A stretch of 64,000 nucleotides of DNA, from positions 2,916,001-2,980,000 of the forward strand of contig NZ_CP040908.1 in the NCBI RefSeq assembly GCF_013488205.1. Reading direction: 5' to 3'. Shown piece after piece: positions 63,034 to 64,000 of the stretch. How positions within the stretch are numbered: the first letter of the stretch is position 1; each line of letters opens with the position of its first letter. Under the pieces are notes generated by a model. It ran no database searches and was not told the origin of the DNA. It saw only the letters and a list, made by a program, of their open reading frames with translations. Made by a program: the position numbers and the translations under genes. The stretch is from Empedobacter falsenii (GTDB taxonomy: Bacteria; Bacteroidota; Bacteroidia; Flavobacteriales; Weeksellaceae).

Positions 63034-64000
63034 CTATATAATCGTCGATTTCCCCATCAATACATTTTCAAAATTGAAATATGAATGATGATCATGATCG
63101 CTCAATAATATCTTCGCAATATAATTTGCCACAACAGATGTCGAATAATCGCTCGTTTCATCTAAATCTGAAGTTACAATCAAATTATTAATCGCATTTT
63201 CCACCGCATTTTCTATTGCTTGCGCGCCTTCTTCTAATCCCAAATAACGCAACATCATTGCAGCACTCAAAATAGAAGCCATCGGGTTTGCAATTCCTTT
63301 TCCTTTTGCTTGTGGATACGAACCATGAATAGGCTCGAACAATGCATTTTCTGTACCAATAGAAGCCGAAGGCAACAAACCTATACTTCCTCCAATTACA
63401 CTTCCTTCGTCCGAAATAATATCACCAAACATATTCTCTGTCAAAATCACATCAAATTGTTTTGGATTGATAATTAATTGCATCGCTGCATTATCAACAA
63501 ACAAGAAATCTAATTCAACTTCTGGATATTCTTGGCTAATATCCATCGCTACTTTTCGCCACAAACGAGACGTGTCCAACACATTTGCCTTGTCTACCAA
63601 CGTTACTTTTTTGCGACGTTTCATTGCTTCCTGAAAAGCTAAATGTGTAATTTGCTCAATGTCTTTTCTATTGTACGAACACGTATCATACGCATGCGAA
63701 CCATCTTGCGCTGTAAATTTTTCTCCAAAATAAATTCCATTAATCAACTCACGAAAAATAACCATATCTGTTCCTTCGATGTGCGAACGTTTCAATGGAC
63801 TTTTCCCTAACAAAGATTCGTAAGCCTTGATTGGACGGATATTTGCAAATAAACCAAGTTCCTTTCTCAGCTTTAACAAACCTTGTTCGGGACGAACTTT
63901 AGCGTTCGGATTATTGTCATATTTTGGATCTCCAATAGAACCAAACAAAACCGCATCTGCATCTTTACATAATTGCAACGTCGCATCAGGCAAAGGATTT
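63034..64000 (-). CDS. leuB: 3-isopropylmalate dehydrogenase, N-terminus outside window
   Basis: The frame is open to the right edge; the bases before the first internal Met read [10 protein letters not shown], a family motif (PLPDATL), so the true start lies outside the window. About 322 residues are present. Family marks are [64 protein letters not shown], and [20 protein letters not shown] with the Asp pair for Mg. NAD-dependent oxidation of 3-isopropylmalate in leucine synthesis. Only gene of the leu pathway seen here. Confidence 0.95.
   Translation of the reverse strand, partial: NPLPDATLQLCKDADAVLFGSIGDPKYDNNPNAKVRPEQGLLKLRKELGLFANIRPIKAYESLLGKSPLKRSHIEGTDMVIFRELINGIYFGEKFTAQDGSHAYDTCSYNRKDIEQITHLAFQEAMKRRKKVTLVDKANVLDTSRLWRKVAMDISQEYPEVELDFLFVDNAAMQLIINPKQFDVILTENMFGDIISDEGSVIGGSIGLLPSASIGTENALFEPIHGSYPQAKGKGIANPMASILSAAMMLRYLGLEEGAQAIENAVENAINNLIVTSDLDETSDYSTSVVANYIAKILLSDHDHHSYFNFENVLMGKSTII

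Overview
This window is a piece of a low-GC chromosome from a member of the Bacteroidota, class Flavobacteriia. The evidence is the gliding/type IX secretion cluster gldKLMN, proteins with a C-terminal type IX sorting domain, TAnnTTTG-type promoter boxes, glutamine synthetase III, a Rho factor with a long Asn/Gln-rich insert, and many families almost confined to this phylum (DUF2851, DUF4293, DUF6261, DUF3817). A Weeksellaceae genus such as Empedobacter is a guess from overall feel, not a demonstrated assignment. I see no prophage, insertion sequence or CRISPR array.

Layout. 1-6 kb: a truncated GAF/PAS sensor, a membrane protein with an N-terminal Cys motif, then a cobalamin riboswitch with a terminator-like expression platform driving cobT-cobS-cobC, and a DUF2071 gene. 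6.0-6.4 kb: tRNA-Gly, tRNA-Leu, tRNA-Gly. 6.4-19.8 kb: BamA/TamA-like barrel protein, a secreted C1-family cysteine peptidase facing a chagasin-like inhibitor lipoprotein, an FAD oxidoreductase, the fluoride channel crcB, an M16 peptidase, a four-repeat HhH protein and a DUF2851-PspC set. 19.9-24.6 kb: a self-contained efflux operon (TetR, TolC, EmrA-like, EmrB-like). 24.7-28.9 kb is the most accessory-looking part: a TlpA-like protein, DUF6261, a tandem repeat array, a PD-(D/E)XK-like nuclease and a stand-alone trpF-like gene. 28.9-43.3 kb: prfA, glnN, rho, an unknown HEXXH protein, a second tRNA-Leu/tRNA-Gly pair, a DNA glycosylase, an ABC-F ATPase, a DAO-type oxidoreductase and an endonuclease/exonuclease/phosphatase-fold protein. 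43.4-52 kb: gldN, gldM, gldL, gldK, a degenerate arginase-fold gene and topA, all on the minus strand. 52-63 kb: miaB, a sigma-54 activator, lptE, an acidic TPR protein, secG, a secreted metalloprotease, groES and groEL. The window ends inside leuB.

The most unusual structure is a repeat family at two distant intergenic sites (9084-9350 and 26723-26932). A 14-bp dyad core of the form AAACA....GTTT recurs at exactly 42-bp steps: seven times at the first site and five at the second. In many units a second palindrome sits at the exact midpoint, so dyad centres fall every 21 bp, two helical turns. Sequence similarity shows the sites are related, with the best-matching units in opposite orientation. 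I do not recognise this family. A DNA-binding array is one reading; at the second site the repeat is also in frame as a 14-residue repeat on the minus strand.

Other points worth checking are an arginase-family gene that has lost almost all metal ligands, a possible attenuator or insulating terminator before glnN, a frameshifted small membrane protein before crcB, an in-frame stop splitting a small membrane gene, and the convergent peptidase/inhibitor pair.
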